NCBI GenBank assembly: GCA_964483375.1
Contig: CAZABJ010000005.1
Coordinates: forward strand, 8,520-72,519
DNA length: 64,000 bases
Direction of reading: 5' to 3'
Source of the DNA: JAUIEH01 sp964483375
Lineage (GTDB): Bacteria; Pseudomonadota; Alphaproteobacteria; Caulobacterales; Maricaulaceae
In this document: in pieces, positions 53,513 through 62,899 of the stretch
How positions within the stretch are numbered: the first letter of the stretch is position 1
Layout: every line of letters starts with the position of its first letter
Made by a program: the position numbers and the translations under genes
The notes under the pieces: generated by a model
What the model was told of the DNA's origin: nothing
What the model saw: the letters and a program-made list of their open reading frames with translations, nothing else
The model's database searches: none

Positions 53513-54781
53513 CTACCCTAGCGCGCGCAAAGACGGCGCGTCGAAGGCGCCCTCGGCGATTTTAAACAACATGACCGCGGCGAGTTTCGCCCGCTCGGGG
53601 AAGCTTGAGAGGATAGCGAACTCCTCATCGGAGTGAATCTTGCCCCCGCGCACGCCAAGCGTATCGACATTGGGGCAGCCGACCGCCCAGAGATTGTTGC
53701 CCTCGCACACCCCGCCGGTATCCGCCCATTGTACCTCAACGCCTATGGCCGAGCCGGCCGCGCGGGTCCAATCGAAAACCGCGGCGTTCTGTGCGCTCAT
53801 CGGTTTGGGCGGGCGGGTGAAGCCGCCATGCAGCGTCGCGACGATCCCATCTCGTGCGCCAGCCTGAGCGATCAACGAATCGATTTCTCCTTGGGCCCAG
53901 TGCATGTCCTCGGGTTCTTTGATCCGCACATTGAAGCGGCACAAGCAAAAGTCGGGAACGACATTGTTCGGTCCGCCGCCAGCCACTTTGGCGGTGTTGA
54001 ACGTCACGCCCTCTCTCTGACCATTCAACTTTTGCAACCCCACCACAAAAGCGCTCATCGCTTCGATGGCGTTTCGGCCCAGGTGGTGCTCGCGACCCGC
54101 ATGGGCGGCGCGACCCTGGAATGCCACGGCGAAATTGCCCGAACCTTTGCGCGCGCCCGCAAGCCGACCGTCGGCAAGCGCCGGCTCAAATGTCAGACCC
54201 ACATGCGCTCGCGCTCCCGCCTCCGCCAAAAGCGGTCCGGAGCCGAGCGATCCGATCTCCTCGTCAGGACTGATCAGAACGGTGTAGCCCACGCGTTCCC
54301 GCGCCGGGTGCCGCTCAAGCGCTTCAAGCGCGCGGGCCATGACGATCAGACCGCCCTTCATGTCCGCCACGCCCGGCCCGTTAATGGTGTCCTCATCCAG
54401 CATCCGCCAGGACTGAAACGCGCTGGCGGGGGGAAACACCGTATCGTGATGGCCCGTCAGCACCACCTGCACCGGGGCGTCGGGGCGCTTCCGCAGCCGA
54501 AAGGCCGGAGGATGCGTCACCGGTTTGACCTCGCCCGCGTCGGTGACGATTTCACTCGGCGCAAGTTCGGGAGCATCGATGTTTCCTTCAAGCGGCGCAA
54601 AAGCCTCAGGGAGCATCGCCCGCATGCGCTCGAGACCTTCGTTGTGCCAACTGCCGGAGTTGACGTCTGACCATGCCTTAACCCGCGCGATCATCGCCGC
54701 GCCGTCATCCTCGATCCGGTCCAAAAGCGCGTTTTCCTCGCTCGAGAGCGCCACGGCGGAAGATGCGACGGAAGTCGTCAT
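53513..54781 (-). CDS. M20-family metallohydrolase (CPG2-like), first gene of the ast operon
   Basis: This 422-residue zinc-dependent amidohydrolase has the M20 ligands in TGHHDTVFPP, GVADMKGG, SPDEEIGS and KIHSDEEF. A dimerisation domain occupies about 195-310. Family members remove acyl or glutamyl groups from amino acids (carboxypeptidase G2, ArgE, DapE). Its place five bases before astA suggests it deacylates a succinylated intermediate, such as succinylglutamate, in place of AstE; this is inference. The ATG at 54781 gives the expected N-terminal helix. Confidence 0.85.
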   Translation of the reverse strand: MTTSVASSAVALSSEENALLDRIEDDGAAMIARVKAWSDVNSGSWHNEGLERMRAMLPEAFAPLEGNIDAPELAPSEIVTDAGEVKPVTHPPAFRLRKRPDAPVQVVLTGHHDTVFPPASAFQSWRMLDEDTINGPGVADMKGGLIVMARALEALERHPARERVGYTVLISPDEEIGSLGSGPLLAEAGARAHVGLTFEPALADGRLAGARKGSGNFAVAFQGRAAHAGREHHLGRNAIEAMSAFVVGLQKLNGQREGVTFNTAKVAGGGPNNVVPDFCLCRFNVRIKEPEDMHWAQGEIDSLIAQAGARDGIVATLHGGFTRPPKPMSAQNAAVFDWTRAAGSAIGVEVQWADTGGVCEGNNLWAVGCPNVDTLGVRGGKIHSDEEFAILSSFPERAKLAAVMLFKIAEGAFDAPSLRALG

Positions 54782-54967
54782 GGGAGCGTGCCCTTCTACG
54801 ATGCGGCCCGCAAAACCGCAGACCATGGCCGTCGCAGCCCGTTCAAACGCCAAGCGTTCGATCTGACGGGCGCGAGAGCGCTGTGATTGAGAGGGTCTTT
54901 TGCGGGCCGCCGACGAGCGGGGTCAAGGCGCGCCACCGGAAACACGTCCCTTGTCTCCGTTTGACAC

Positions 54968-55022
54968 GCCCAAAAATGAAACGGCCCGGCGCGGATGCGC
55001 CAGGCCGTCCCAAACTGCGATG
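54968..55022 (-). repeat. 55-bp terminator repeat, copy A
   Basis: This 55-bp stretch is identical to 56129-56183. Both contain the same intrinsic terminator on the minus strand (12-bp stem with ATCC loop, then TTTCATTTTT). Copy A stem is at 54981-55008. It marks the 3' end of the first ompA paralogue, whose last codons are lost in the assembly gap. Confidence 0.9.
54971..55008 (-). terminator. Intrinsic terminator of OmpA paralogue A
   Basis: On the minus strand a 12-bp stem, ACGGCCTGGCGC with GCGCCGGGCCGT, closes an ATCC loop and is followed by TTTCATTTTT. One G-T pair interrupts otherwise full pairing. It lies just past the assembly gap. Confidence 0.85.
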
Positions 55023-55122
55023 NNNNNNNNNNNNNNNNNNNNNNNNNNNNNNNNNNNNNNNNNNNNNNNNNNNNNNNNNNNNNNNNNNNNNNNNNNNNNN
55101 NNNNNNNNNNNNNNNNNNNNNN
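55023..55122. other. Assembly gap (100 N)
   Basis: Exactly 100 unknown bases, the usual placeholder for a gap of unknown length. Flanks align with 56183 and 56509 of the downstream paralogue, where 325 bp separate the same points. The missing sequence is therefore probably about 325 bp: the OmpA C-terminal domain and stop codon of copy A. Confidence 0.97.
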
Positions 55123-55838
55123 TCGAAGTAAACCACGAACGGAACGTCCGAGCAGGTCGGAGCCGGAGCGGGCGTCCTCTCGACCGGCGGCGGCGCGACC
55201 GGAGCCGGCGCAGCGCCGAAGGAGTAACGCAGGCCGAACAGAACGTCGTATGACTCATACGCGTCGGTTTCGCCCGGAAAGCCGCCCGGCAGTGAGACGA
55301 ATTCGACGTCGGGGCCGTAGAAGTAACGGGCTTCGACAAGCGCGGAAATCCGGTCGGTCAGACCAAAGTCCAAGCCGGCCAAGGCCTGGTAGGAGATGCC
55401 GCGGCCGTCCGCTTGAACGGTTTCGCCGCCATTGAACAGGCCGGAAAACTCGGTTTGCGAGTAGCCGACGCCGCCGCCGACATAGGGCGTGAAGCGCGTG
55501 GCGTTTTCGAAGTCATAGATGAGCGAGCCCATCACGGCCACGTTTTGGAAATCCGTGGAGGCCGGGCCGATGTCGTCAGGAGCGCCGGTGTCGTTGAAAC
55601 GATCCATGGCGTCCAACTGGACGCGCCAGTTGTTCGTGAATTCGTAACCCAGGCCGAGCATGAAGCGCAGATCGCCTTCGGCGTCCACTTCGGCGCTCGT
55701 GTTGTTCAGGGTGTCAAGGATGTCGTTGTCCGGCATCCAGCCATAGCCGACGCCGCCGGTCACGTACCAGCCGTCTTGCGCCAGAGCCGGCGCGGCGAGA
55801 ACGGCGGCGAGACCGGCCGTAGCGAGCAAACGTTTCAT
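55123..55838 (-). CDS. OmpA-family outer-membrane protein, copy A, 3' end lost in gap
   Basis: The visible 238 codons encode a signal peptide (MKRLLATAGLAAVLAAPALA) and an eight-strand-type barrel (GWYVTGGVGYGWMPDNDILD, RVQLDAMDRFNDTGAPDD). The proline-rich linker APAPVAPPPVERTPAPAP and the first residues of the OmpA domain (CSDVPFVVYF) follow, then the gap. The ATG at 55838 is preceded by GAGAGGGG. Copy B at 56201 is a tandem paralogue with a diverged barrel and near-identical linker. The complete protein probably has about 330-350 residues and anchors the outer membrane to peptidoglycan. Confidence 0.88.
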
Positions 55839-56128
55839 GGTCAAAATCCCCTCTCAAGGCCCCACCGCCTCGGATGCGCCCGCCTTAAATCATGCAATTC
55901 CGCCGCCAGCCACCCCAAACCAACCAGAAAAGCGCCGTCCCTGACGTCTGCTGGCGAATGTGGCGTCCATGCAGCGCTTCATCCGATCACTGTATAGCGG
56001 CTTCGCCAAAATGGGCCGGCATGCGGCCTGGCGCCCGCAGGCGAATGCGGCGACCCACACGCCATTCCGCACTGATCCCGACCCTTGTCGCCCGTCGAGA
56101 TCCAAAGCGGCGCTTAGCGAGCTCATAG
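55839..56128. other. Intergenic region between the two ompA paralogues
   Basis: About 290 bp (362 bp including the 3' untranslated part of copy B) with no supported gene. It should hold the promoter of copy A. TATACA occurs on the minus strand near 55991, but I could not find a convincing -35 partner. The rest shows no other recognisable element. Confidence 0.5.
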
Positions 56129-56183
56129 GCCCAAAAATGAAACGGCCCGGCGCGGATGCGCCAGGCCGTCCCAAACTGCGATG
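56129..56183 (-). repeat. 55-bp terminator repeat, copy B
   Basis: Identical to 54968-55022. It begins 17 bases after the stop codon of OmpA copy B and contains its terminator, stem at 56142-56169. The identity extends into the coding region on the other side of the assembly gap. Confidence 0.92.
56132..56169 (-). terminator. Intrinsic terminator of OmpA paralogue B
   Basis: Same 12-bp GC stem, ATCC loop and TTTCATTTTT tail as the copy A terminator, positioned just after the ompA copy B stop codon on the minus strand. Confidence 0.87.
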
Positions 56184-56200
56184 TCTGTGATCAGACGCGA

Positions 56201-57247
56201 TTAGCGCGTGCGGATCACGACTTCCGTACGACGGTTCAGCGGCTCGCGCGCGCCGTCCGGAGTGGCGACAGCCGGCTCGCTCTCGCCCCGTGCCTCGATC
56301 GAGATCAGGCTGGCGGCGACGCCGAGACGGATCAGCTCGTCACGAACGACGCGGGCGCGGCGCTCGGAAAGACGGGCGTTGTAGGCCTGCGAACCCGAAC
56401 GGTCCGTGTGACCTTCGATTTCAACGCGGGTGATGTCGCACTCAGCGGCTTGCTGCGAAGCGCGCGCGATCACCTGACGCGCCTGGTCGGTCAGCGTCGA
56501 CTGGTCGAACTCGAAGTAAACCACGAACGGAACGTCCGAGCAGGTCGGAGCCGGAGCGGGCGTCCGCTCGACCGGCGGCGGCGCGACCGGAGCCGGCGCA
56601 GCGCCGAAGGAGAAGCGAAGGCCCACGAGAAGGTCGTGCGACTGGTAATTGTCGATCGAGCCCACATTGCCGGTCGACGAGATGAAATCGACTTCCGGAC
56701 CGTAGAAATACCGGTATCCGGCATCTGCTGAAATCCGATCAGACAAATCAAGCGTCAGGCCCAGAAGCCCCTGGAAAGCGATCCCATTGCCGTCGCCTTG
56801 AGCATCAGACCCGTCGAAAAACTGGATCGAAGCGTCGGTTTGCGAGTAGCCGAGGCCCAAGCCCGCATACGGAGCGACGAACGAGCCGAAATCAAAATCC
56901 CGGATGCCCGAAACCATCAACGCGACGTTTTGGAGATCAGAGGCGAACAAACCGTTGCCCACCGCGCCGGTGTCGTTGAACCGGTCCATCACGTCCACTT
57001 GAACGCGCCAGTTGTTCGCCGTCTCGTAGCCGGCGCCGAGCATAAAGCGCGCGTCACCCTCGCCTTGGATTTCACCGCTCAATGACGGGAGCACGGACCG
57101 GTTCCCGAAGCCAGCGCTCGACTCGACATCCATGTCCGGGGTCCAGCCATAGCCGACGCCGCCGGTGATGTAGAAGCCTTCGTCAGCGAAGGACGGAGCA
57201 GCAAGAACGACCGCCAGGCCGGCCGCCGCGAGGATGCTTTTTTTCAT
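56201..57247 (-). CDS. OmpA-family outer-membrane protein, copy B
   Basis: This 348-residue protein has a signal peptide (MKKSILAAAGLAVVLAAPSFA), an N-terminal barrel (GFYITGGVGYGWTPDMDVES, QVDVMDRFNDTGAVGN) and the linker APVAPPPVERTPAPAPTC. The C-terminal OmpA peptidoglycan-binding domain reads VYFEFDQSTLT, EGHTDRSGSQAYN and LSERRARVV. The Asp and Arg that hold diaminopimelate are present in GHTDRSGS and LSERRA. The ATG at 57247 follows GAGAGGGGAA. It is the complete partner of the interrupted copy A. Confidence 0.94.
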   Translation of the reverse strand: MKKSILAAAGLAVVLAAPSFADEGFYITGGVGYGWTPDMDVESSAGFGNRSVLPSLSGEIQGEGDARFMLGAGYETANNWRVQVDVMDRFNDTGAVGNGLFASDLQNVALMVSGIRDFDFGSFVAPYAGLGLGYSQTDASIQFFDGSDAQGDGNGIAFQGLLGLTLDLSDRISADAGYRYFYGPEVDFISSTGNVGSIDNYQSHDLLVGLRFSFGAAPAPVAPPPVERTPAPAPTCSDVPFVVYFEFDQSTLTDQARQVIARASQQAAECDITRVEIEGHTDRSGSQAYNARLSERRARVVRDELIRLGVAASLISIEARGESEPAVATPDGAREPLNRRTEVVIRTR

Positions 57248-57450
57248 CACGTTCCCCTCTCGAGGCAAAACGCCTCGCAGCCACAACAGTCCGCCGACTG
57301 ATGTCGTACGGACGCTAACCAAAAACATCGGCAAACCGCCGACGTATGTTCAAAGCGATACACGACTTGCCGAACCTTTGCCATACCGGGATGAGAAATG
57401 GCGCTATGCGTTGCAACAAGAACACGCGCCAGCAAACGACCGGCCCAGGC

Positions 57451-58422
57451 CTAGACGCCGTGATGCCGCCGATACCATGAAACGAAGCGCGGCAGCCCGA
57501 TCTCGACAGGCGTCTTCGGCGAGAAGCCGTACTCCGCGATCAACCGGTCGACATCGGCGTAGGTTTCTTTGACGTCTCCCGGCTGCATCGGCTCGAACAC
57601 CGTGTCCGCCTTCCGGCCGATCGCGTCCTCAAGCACGGCGATCATCCGCATCAGCGGCGTCGGCGTATTGGCCCCAATATTATAGACCCGATGAGGTCGG
57701 TCGCCGGATGCGAATCGCGGCGGGCGCATGGCCATCGCCGAGAGCGTATCCACCACGTCGCCGACATAGGTCTGATCACGACTCATGTCCCCGTGATTGA
57801 ACACCTTGATGGGTTCTCCCCGGAGGATGCGCTCGGTGAAGAGCCAATAGGCCATGTCCGGCCGGCCGAACTCCCCATAAACGGTGAAGAAGCGAAGCCC
57901 CGCCTGAGGCAGGCCATAAAGATGCGCGTAAGACGCGCTCATCAGCTCGTCAGAGCCTTTTGTGGCGGCGTAGAGAGAGACCGGCCCGTCAACCCGGTCG
58001 CTTTCGCGGAAGGGCAGTTGCGCCGAACCGCCATACACTGAGCTTGAGGAGGCGTAGATCAGGTGGGAGAGCCCCTCCGCGCGACGACAAGCCTCAAGGA
58101 CGCTCAGATGCCCGAGCAGGTTTGAGCGTGCGTATGCAAACGGGTTTTCGAGCGAGTACCGCACGCCCGCCTGGGCTGCGAGGTGGATGACGACGTCGGG
58201 CTTTTCCTCACGGACCAACGCGGCGAAGGCTTCGTGCTCGGCGACGTCCATCTCGACAAAACGCGCCCGCTCGCCCATTGCCGCCAGCCGCGCGCGCTTC
58301 AGATCCACCGAATAATAAGGGGTCAGCGAATCCACCCCAATGACGTCAAATCCGTCAGCGGCCAGGCGGACTGCCGCATGATGCCCGATGAAACCGGCGA
58401 TACCGGTAATCAACGCCTTCAT
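57451..58422 (-). CDS. UDP-glucuronate 4-epimerase-like NAD-dependent epimerase
   Basis: This 323-residue extended SDR enzyme has the NAD motif TGIAGFIG at the N terminus, SSSVYGG with the catalytic serine/threonine region, and YAATK. The segments DSLTPYYSVDLKRARL and HGDMSRDQTYVGDVVD match UDP-glucuronate 4-epimerases, which make UDP-galacturonate for capsule or lipopolysaccharide. UDP-glucose 4-epimerase is less likely. It follows rmlA by 37 bases and probably shares its transcript. Confidence 0.85.
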   Translation of the reverse strand: MKALITGIAGFIGHHAAVRLAADGFDVIGVDSLTPYYSVDLKRARLAAMGERARFVEMDVAEHEAFAALVREEKPDVVIHLAAQAGVRYSLENPFAYARSNLLGHLSVLEACRRAEGLSHLIYASSSSVYGGSAQLPFRESDRVDGPVSLYAATKGSDELMSASYAHLYGLPQAGLRFFTVYGEFGRPDMAYWLFTERILRGEPIKVFNHGDMSRDQTYVGDVVDTLSAMAMRPPRFASGDRPHRVYNIGANTPTPLMRMIAVLEDAIGRKADTVFEPMQPGDVKETYADVDRLIAEYGFSPKTPVEIGLPRFVSWYRRHHGV

Positions 58423-58459
58423 CCGCGTGTCTCGACCAAGCGCAGCGAGAGACCCTGAA

Positions 58460-59362
58460 TCACGGCTGCGCGGCCAAGGTTTCGGCGGCCTCGTCAGCCA
58501 ATCGCTTCAGATACCGGCAATAGGGATTTGAGGGATGGGCGCCGGCGGCGTCACGAAGCTCCCGAATATCGATCCAAGAGTTGTTGAAAGCGATTTCCTC
58601 TAGGCAGCCGATGCTCGCGCCCTGGCGGTCCTGCAGCGTCCGCACGAACTCTCCGGCCTGCAGAAGCGTCTCGAACGTTCCGGTGTCCAGCCAAGCGAAG
58701 CCGCGACCGAGCATTTCCGCGGTCAACGCGCCCTCTTCGAGATACATCTGGTTCAGCGCCGTGATTTCGAGTTCGCCGCGCGCGGAGGGCTTAACCTCCC
58801 GGGCGAAAGCGCTCGCGCGCTCGTCATAGAAATACAGCCCCGTGACGGCATAGTTGGAAGCCGGCCGCTGAGGCTTCTCGACGATTGACTGGACTTGGCC
58901 GGTGTCGTCAAACCCCAACACGCCGTAGCGGCTCGGGTCATGGACGCGGTATCCGAAAACCGTCGCGCCCCCGTCGCGTTCGTTCGCCGCGTAGAGGCGT
59001 TCGGTCAGGCCTTCGCCGTAGAAAATATTGTCGCCGAGAATCATGACGCTGGGGTCGCCGTCCAGGAACTCCTCGCCAAGCAGATAAGCCTGGGCGAGCC
59101 CGTCCGGACTGGGCTGTTCGACATAGCTGAACCGGACGCCCCATTGGGAGCCCTCGCCGAGCAAGCGCCGGAACGCCGAAGCGTCCTCAGGCGTCGTTAT
59201 GATGAGAATGTCCCGGATCCCCGCCAGCATCAGAACAGACAGCGGGTAGTAGATCATCGGCTTGTCGTAGACAGGCAGAAGCTGCTTGGAGACGACCTGG
59301 GTCAGCGGGTGGAGACGCGTTCCTGCGCCGCCGGCGAGCACGATGCCCTTACGTCCGCCCAT
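58460..59362 (-). CDS. rmlA: Glucose-1-phosphate thymidylyltransferase
   Basis: This 300-residue nucleotidyltransferase makes dTDP-glucose, the start of dTDP-rhamnose synthesis. It has the signature GGAGTRLHPLTQVVSKQLLP followed by YDKPMIYYPLSVLMLAGI. RmlB, C and D are not adjacent, so the rest of the rhamnose pathway must be elsewhere. It sits between glmM (108 bp upstream) and the epimerase gene on the same strand. Confidence 0.93.
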   Translation of the reverse strand: MGGRKGIVLAGGAGTRLHPLTQVVSKQLLPVYDKPMIYYPLSVLMLAGIRDILIITTPEDASAFRRLLGEGSQWGVRFSYVEQPSPDGLAQAYLLGEEFLDGDPSVMILGDNIFYGEGLTERLYAANERDGGATVFGYRVHDPSRYGVLGFDDTGQVQSIVEKPQRPASNYAVTGLYFYDERASAFAREVKPSARGELEITALNQMYLEEGALTAEMLGRGFAWLDTGTFETLLQAGEFVRTLQDRQGASIGCLEEIAFNNSWIDIRELRDAAGAHPSNPYCRYLKRLADEAAETLAAQP

Positions 59363-59470
59363 GCCGGCGCCCTCCTACACACACAACGTACACGGATGAG
59401 AAAACCATCGCACGCCAACAGCGGTTTCACAGCATGCGACGGCCAGGGTCAAGCGCGGGAGGCGGTCGCC

Positions 59471-60823
59471 TCACGCCGGCGCGGCCACGACGCCCGCCAA
59501 GTCGTTCACGACGGCGCGCACCAGACCCTCGTCATCGCCCTCGACCATGATTCGAACCACCGGCTCGGTGCCTGATTCGCGAACCACCAACCGTCCGACC
59601 TCTCCCAGCCGCGTCTCCGCGTCCCGGATGGCGGCTTTAACCGCCGGACGCGCCAAGGTGCCGTCGCCCGTTATTCGAACGTTTTCCAGGATTTGGGGCA
59701 CCGGTTGGAACAACTGAAGCCGCTCGCTCGCAGGTTTGGAGCCTGCGACCAAGGCGGCGAGGACCTGGAGCGCGGCGATCATGCCGTCCCCCGTGGTGGC
59801 GAAGTCTGACAGCACCAAATGGCCCGACTGCTCGCCCCCGACATTATAGCCCTTCGCCCGCATCTTCTCCGTCACATAGCGGTCGCCGACGCGGGTGCGT
59901 TCGAGCTTCAGCCTCTTCGCGGCGAGATAGCGCTCCAAGCCGAGATTCGACATCACCGTGGCGACCACGCCGTCTTTCGTCAGGCGCCCCGCGTCGTGCC
60001 AGTCCGAGGCGATGAGCGCCAGAATTTGGTCGCCATCGACCACTTGACCGCGCTCGTCCACAATGATCAGCCGGTCCGCATCCCCGTCGAGCGCGATGCC
60101 GAGATCGGCCCTCAGTTCGACGACCTTCTTCGATAAGGTCTGAGGATAGGTGGAGCCGCAGCCGGCGTTGATATTGAAGCCGTCGGGCTCAACGCCGATC
60201 GAGACCACTTCGGCGCCCAACTCATACAGAGCCAGCGGAGCGACGCGATACGCCGCGCCGTTCGCGCAATCCACGACGATCCTGAGCCCCTTGAGGCTCA
60301 AACGGCGGGGAAACGTGGCCTTCAAGACCTCGATATAGCGGGCGAGCGCATCGTCGATCGCGGTCACCCGCCCCATCGCGCGCGGCGAGGTGAGATGGGC
60401 GTCGAGCTCGTCGTCGATCAGCGACTCGATGGCCATTTCCGTGTCATCGTCGAGCTTGTAGCCGTCGGGGCCGAACAGCTTGATGCCGTTGTCATGAAAC
60501 GCGTTGTGGGACGCTGTCAGCATCACCCCCAAATCCGCGCGCATGGACCGGGTCAAGTTTGCAACCGCCGGCGTGGGCAACGGCCCGAAGGTCTTCACGT
60601 CCATGCCGACCGAAGTGAACCCCGCGACCAACGCGGTCTGCAGCATATAGCCGGACAGCCGCGTGTCTTTGCCGACGACGACGTTGTGACGACGCTCGTC
60701 TCTCCCGGTAAAATATTGGCCGGCCGCAATGCCGACGCGGAGGGCCATTTCGGCCGTCATGGGATGGGTGTTTGCGGTCCCGCGGATGCCGTCGGTTCCG
60801 AAATATTTCTTTTTCTTACTCAT
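59471..60823 (-). CDS. glmM: Phosphoglucosamine mutase
   Basis: This 450-residue enzyme turns glucosamine 6-phosphate into glucosamine 1-phosphate for UDP-GlcNAc. The phosphoserine loop is MLTASHN, the metal loop is ALDGDADRLI and the sugar loop is GGEQSGH. The N terminus KKYFGTDGIRGTANTHPMT is the family's. It is divergent from glmS with about 135 bp between starts, which brings both steps of glucosamine supply under neighbouring promoters. Confidence 0.96.
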   Translation of the reverse strand: MSKKKKYFGTDGIRGTANTHPMTAEMALRVGIAAGQYFTGRDERRHNVVVGKDTRLSGYMLQTALVAGFTSVGMDVKTFGPLPTPAVANLTRSMRADLGVMLTASHNAFHDNGIKLFGPDGYKLDDDTEMAIESLIDDELDAHLTSPRAMGRVTAIDDALARYIEVLKATFPRRLSLKGLRIVVDCANGAAYRVAPLALYELGAEVVSIGVEPDGFNINAGCGSTYPQTLSKKVVELRADLGIALDGDADRLIIVDERGQVVDGDQILALIASDWHDAGRLTKDGVVATVMSNLGLERYLAAKRLKLERTRVGDRYVTEKMRAKGYNVGGEQSGHLVLSDFATTGDGMIAALQVLAALVAGSKPASERLQLFQPVPQILENVRITGDGTLARPAVKAAIRDAETRLGEVGRLVVRESGTEPVVRIMVEGDDEGLVRAVVNDLAGVVAAPA

Positions 60824-60959
60824 TGCCTGTCGGATGTGATCGCGGCGTCGGGCTAGCGACGGTCGACCGCTATAGACATCCCCGCCTGAATTGGGTCAAC
60901 ACGCTAATGCGCCGTCAGCCTGGCGCTCGCCAAACGACCAACGGGAGCAAGCTAGCGTC

Positions 60960-62780
60960 ATGTGCGGCATTATCGGCGTCATTAGCGACAAACCGGTCAC
61001 GCACCGTCTTGTGGAAGGTCTCAAGCGGCTCGAATACCGAGGGTACGATTCTGCGGGCGTGGCGGTGCTCAACGGCGTCGGCGTCGAGCGGCGGCGCGCC
61101 CCGGGAAAGATTGCGGCTCTCGAAGCGGTCATCGCCGCCGCCCCGATCGACGGCATGATCGGCGTCGGCCATACCCGCTGGGCGACCCACGGCGCGCCGA
61201 ACGAAGCCAACGCTCACCCCCATGTCGCCGGCGGAGTAGCGCTTGTTCATAACGGCATTATCGAAAACTACCGCGCGCTGAAGACCCGCCTCGCCGACCG
61301 CGGACACCTCTTTGAGACCGAGACCGACACCGAAACCATCGCCTTTCTGTTGCAGGACGCCCTTGCGACGGGCAAGAGCCCGCAAGAGGCCATGGCCGCC
61401 GCCATCGACCAACTTGAGGGCGCATTCGCCATCGCAGCGGTGTTCGAGGGCGAAGACGATCTGATGATCGGCGCCCGGCGCGGCAGCCCGCTGATCGTCG
61501 GGCTCGGCGAGGGAGAGGCCTTCCTTGGCTCCGATCCCATCGCATTGGCGCCGTTCACCGACCAAGTCGTGTTCTTGGAGGATGGCGACTGGGTGGTCTT
61601 ACGTCGAACGTCGTTTGAGGTTTTCGATCAGTCGGGCGCGCGCGTGGAACGGCCTGTGAAATCCGTCGCCGGCTCGGCTGCGCTGGTGGAAATAGGCAAT
61701 CCCCGGCACTTCATGGAGAAGGAGATCCACGAGCAGCCCGAAGCGCTGGGGCATACGCTCGCAACCTATCTCGATCCGGTCGCTGAGCGCGTGCGCCCTA
61801 TTGAAGGCGTTGATTTCGCGCGTTTGGACCGCGTGGTTCTCACCGCATGCGGAACCGCGCACTACGCCTCGGCTATCGCAAAATACTGGTTTGAGGGCCT
61901 CGCCGGTCTCCCCGCCGATATCGATGTCGCCTCGGAGTTCCGCTACCGCCGCCCCGCGCTCATCCGCAACAGCCTGGCGATTGCGGTGTCCCAGTCCGGC
62001 GAGACCGCTGACACCCGCGCCGCGCTTGAACTTTGCCAGGAGGAAGGGCTGCAAATCGGGGCGGTGGTGAACGTTCCCGAAAGCTCAATCGCCCGCATGA
62101 GCGACGCTCGCTTTCCGACCAATGCGGGTCCGGAAATCGGCGTGGCTTCGACCAAGGCCTTCACCTGCCAACTTGGGGTGCTCGCTTGCTTGGCGGTCTC
62201 CGCCGCGCGCGCCCGGGGCCGGATTGATGAGGACGGCGAAAGAGCGCTCGTCAGGGTGCTCACCGAAACCCCGCGCCGAGTGGCCGAAGCGCTCGAAATG
62301 GAGACCGCCGCCCGCAAAATCGCCGCCTGGCTCGCCGACGCGGATGACGTGCTTTACCTGGGTCGGGGCCCGTTCTTCCCGCTCGCGCTTGAAGCGGCGT
62401 TGAAACTCAAGGAAATCTCTTACATTCACGCGGAAGGATATCCGGCCGGGGAACTGAAACACGGGCCGATCGCGCTTATCGACAAAGTGACGCCCGTCGT
62501 GGTCATCGCGCCGACAGACGAGCTTTTCGATAAAACCGCGTCGTCCGTCCAAGAGGTGGTCGCACGCGGAGCGCCCGTCGCGCTGGTCACAGACGCCGAA
62601 GGCGCCGACAAAATCGGGGATTTGGCGAAACATGTGATCATCGGACCGTCCGTCGATCCGCTTATCGCGCCAATCGTCTACGCCGTCGCCGCCCAATTTT
62701 TGGCCTATCACACCGCCGTTCTCAAAGGGACCGACGTCGATCAGCCGCGCAATCTGGCGAAATCGGTAACGGTCGAATAG
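60960..62780 (+). CDS. glmS: Glutamine--fructose-6-phosphate aminotransferase (isomerising)
   Basis: This 606-residue enzyme makes glucosamine 6-phosphate. The N-terminal glutaminase uses C2 (CGIIGVISD) exposed after Met removal, and the C-terminal part has two SIS sugar isomerase domains (SQSGETADTRAALE and the ending KSVTVE). The ATG at 60960 is set by the catalytic cysteine; upstream in-frame sequence is not coding. No glmS ribozyme-like structure is apparent upstream, as expected outside Firmicutes. Confidence 0.96.
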   Translation: MCGIIGVISDKPVTHRLVEGLKRLEYRGYDSAGVAVLNGVGVERRRAPGKIAALEAVIAAAPIDGMIGVGHTRWATHGAPNEANAHPHVAGGVALVHNGIIENYRALKTRLADRGHLFETETDTETIAFLLQDALATGKSPQEAMAAAIDQLEGAFAIAAVFEGEDDLMIGARRGSPLIVGLGEGEAFLGSDPIALAPFTDQVVFLEDGDWVVLRRTSFEVFDQSGARVERPVKSVAGSAALVEIGNPRHFMEKEIHEQPEALGHTLATYLDPVAERVRPIEGVDFARLDRVVLTACGTAHYASAIAKYWFEGLAGLPADIDVASEFRYRRPALIRNSLAIAVSQSGETADTRAALELCQEEGLQIGAVVNVPESSIARMSDARFPTNAGPEIGVASTKAFTCQLGVLACLAVSAARARGRIDEDGERALVRVLTETPRRVAEALEMETAARKIAAWLADADDVLYLGRGPFFPLALEAALKLKEISYIHAEGYPAGELKHGPIALIDKVTPVVVIAPTDELFDKTASSVQEVVARGAPVALVTDAEGADKIGDLAKHVIIGPSVDPLIAPIVYAVAAQFLAYHTAVLKGTDVDQPRNLAKSVTVE

Positions 62781-62899
62781 CGTGCGCGCAGAGATGCGCG
62801 CCCTCGTCGTCGGTGGATGCGCGTCAGTATCCTATTGTTCGTTTTGCGGCGCTTTGCGCAGAGAGCGCAATTGCACGTCGCCACAGGTGAGGTTTCCAA

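Noticed and set aside
54843..55844. A single frame reading through the N gap
   Set aside because: The residues after the gap correspond to the terminator region of the paralogue, so the continuous frame is an artefact of the 100-N placeholder.
60824..60959. glmS riboswitch-ribozyme upstream of glmS
   Set aside because: The region is short, divergent with glmM and shows none of the conserved core; the element is not expected in this group.
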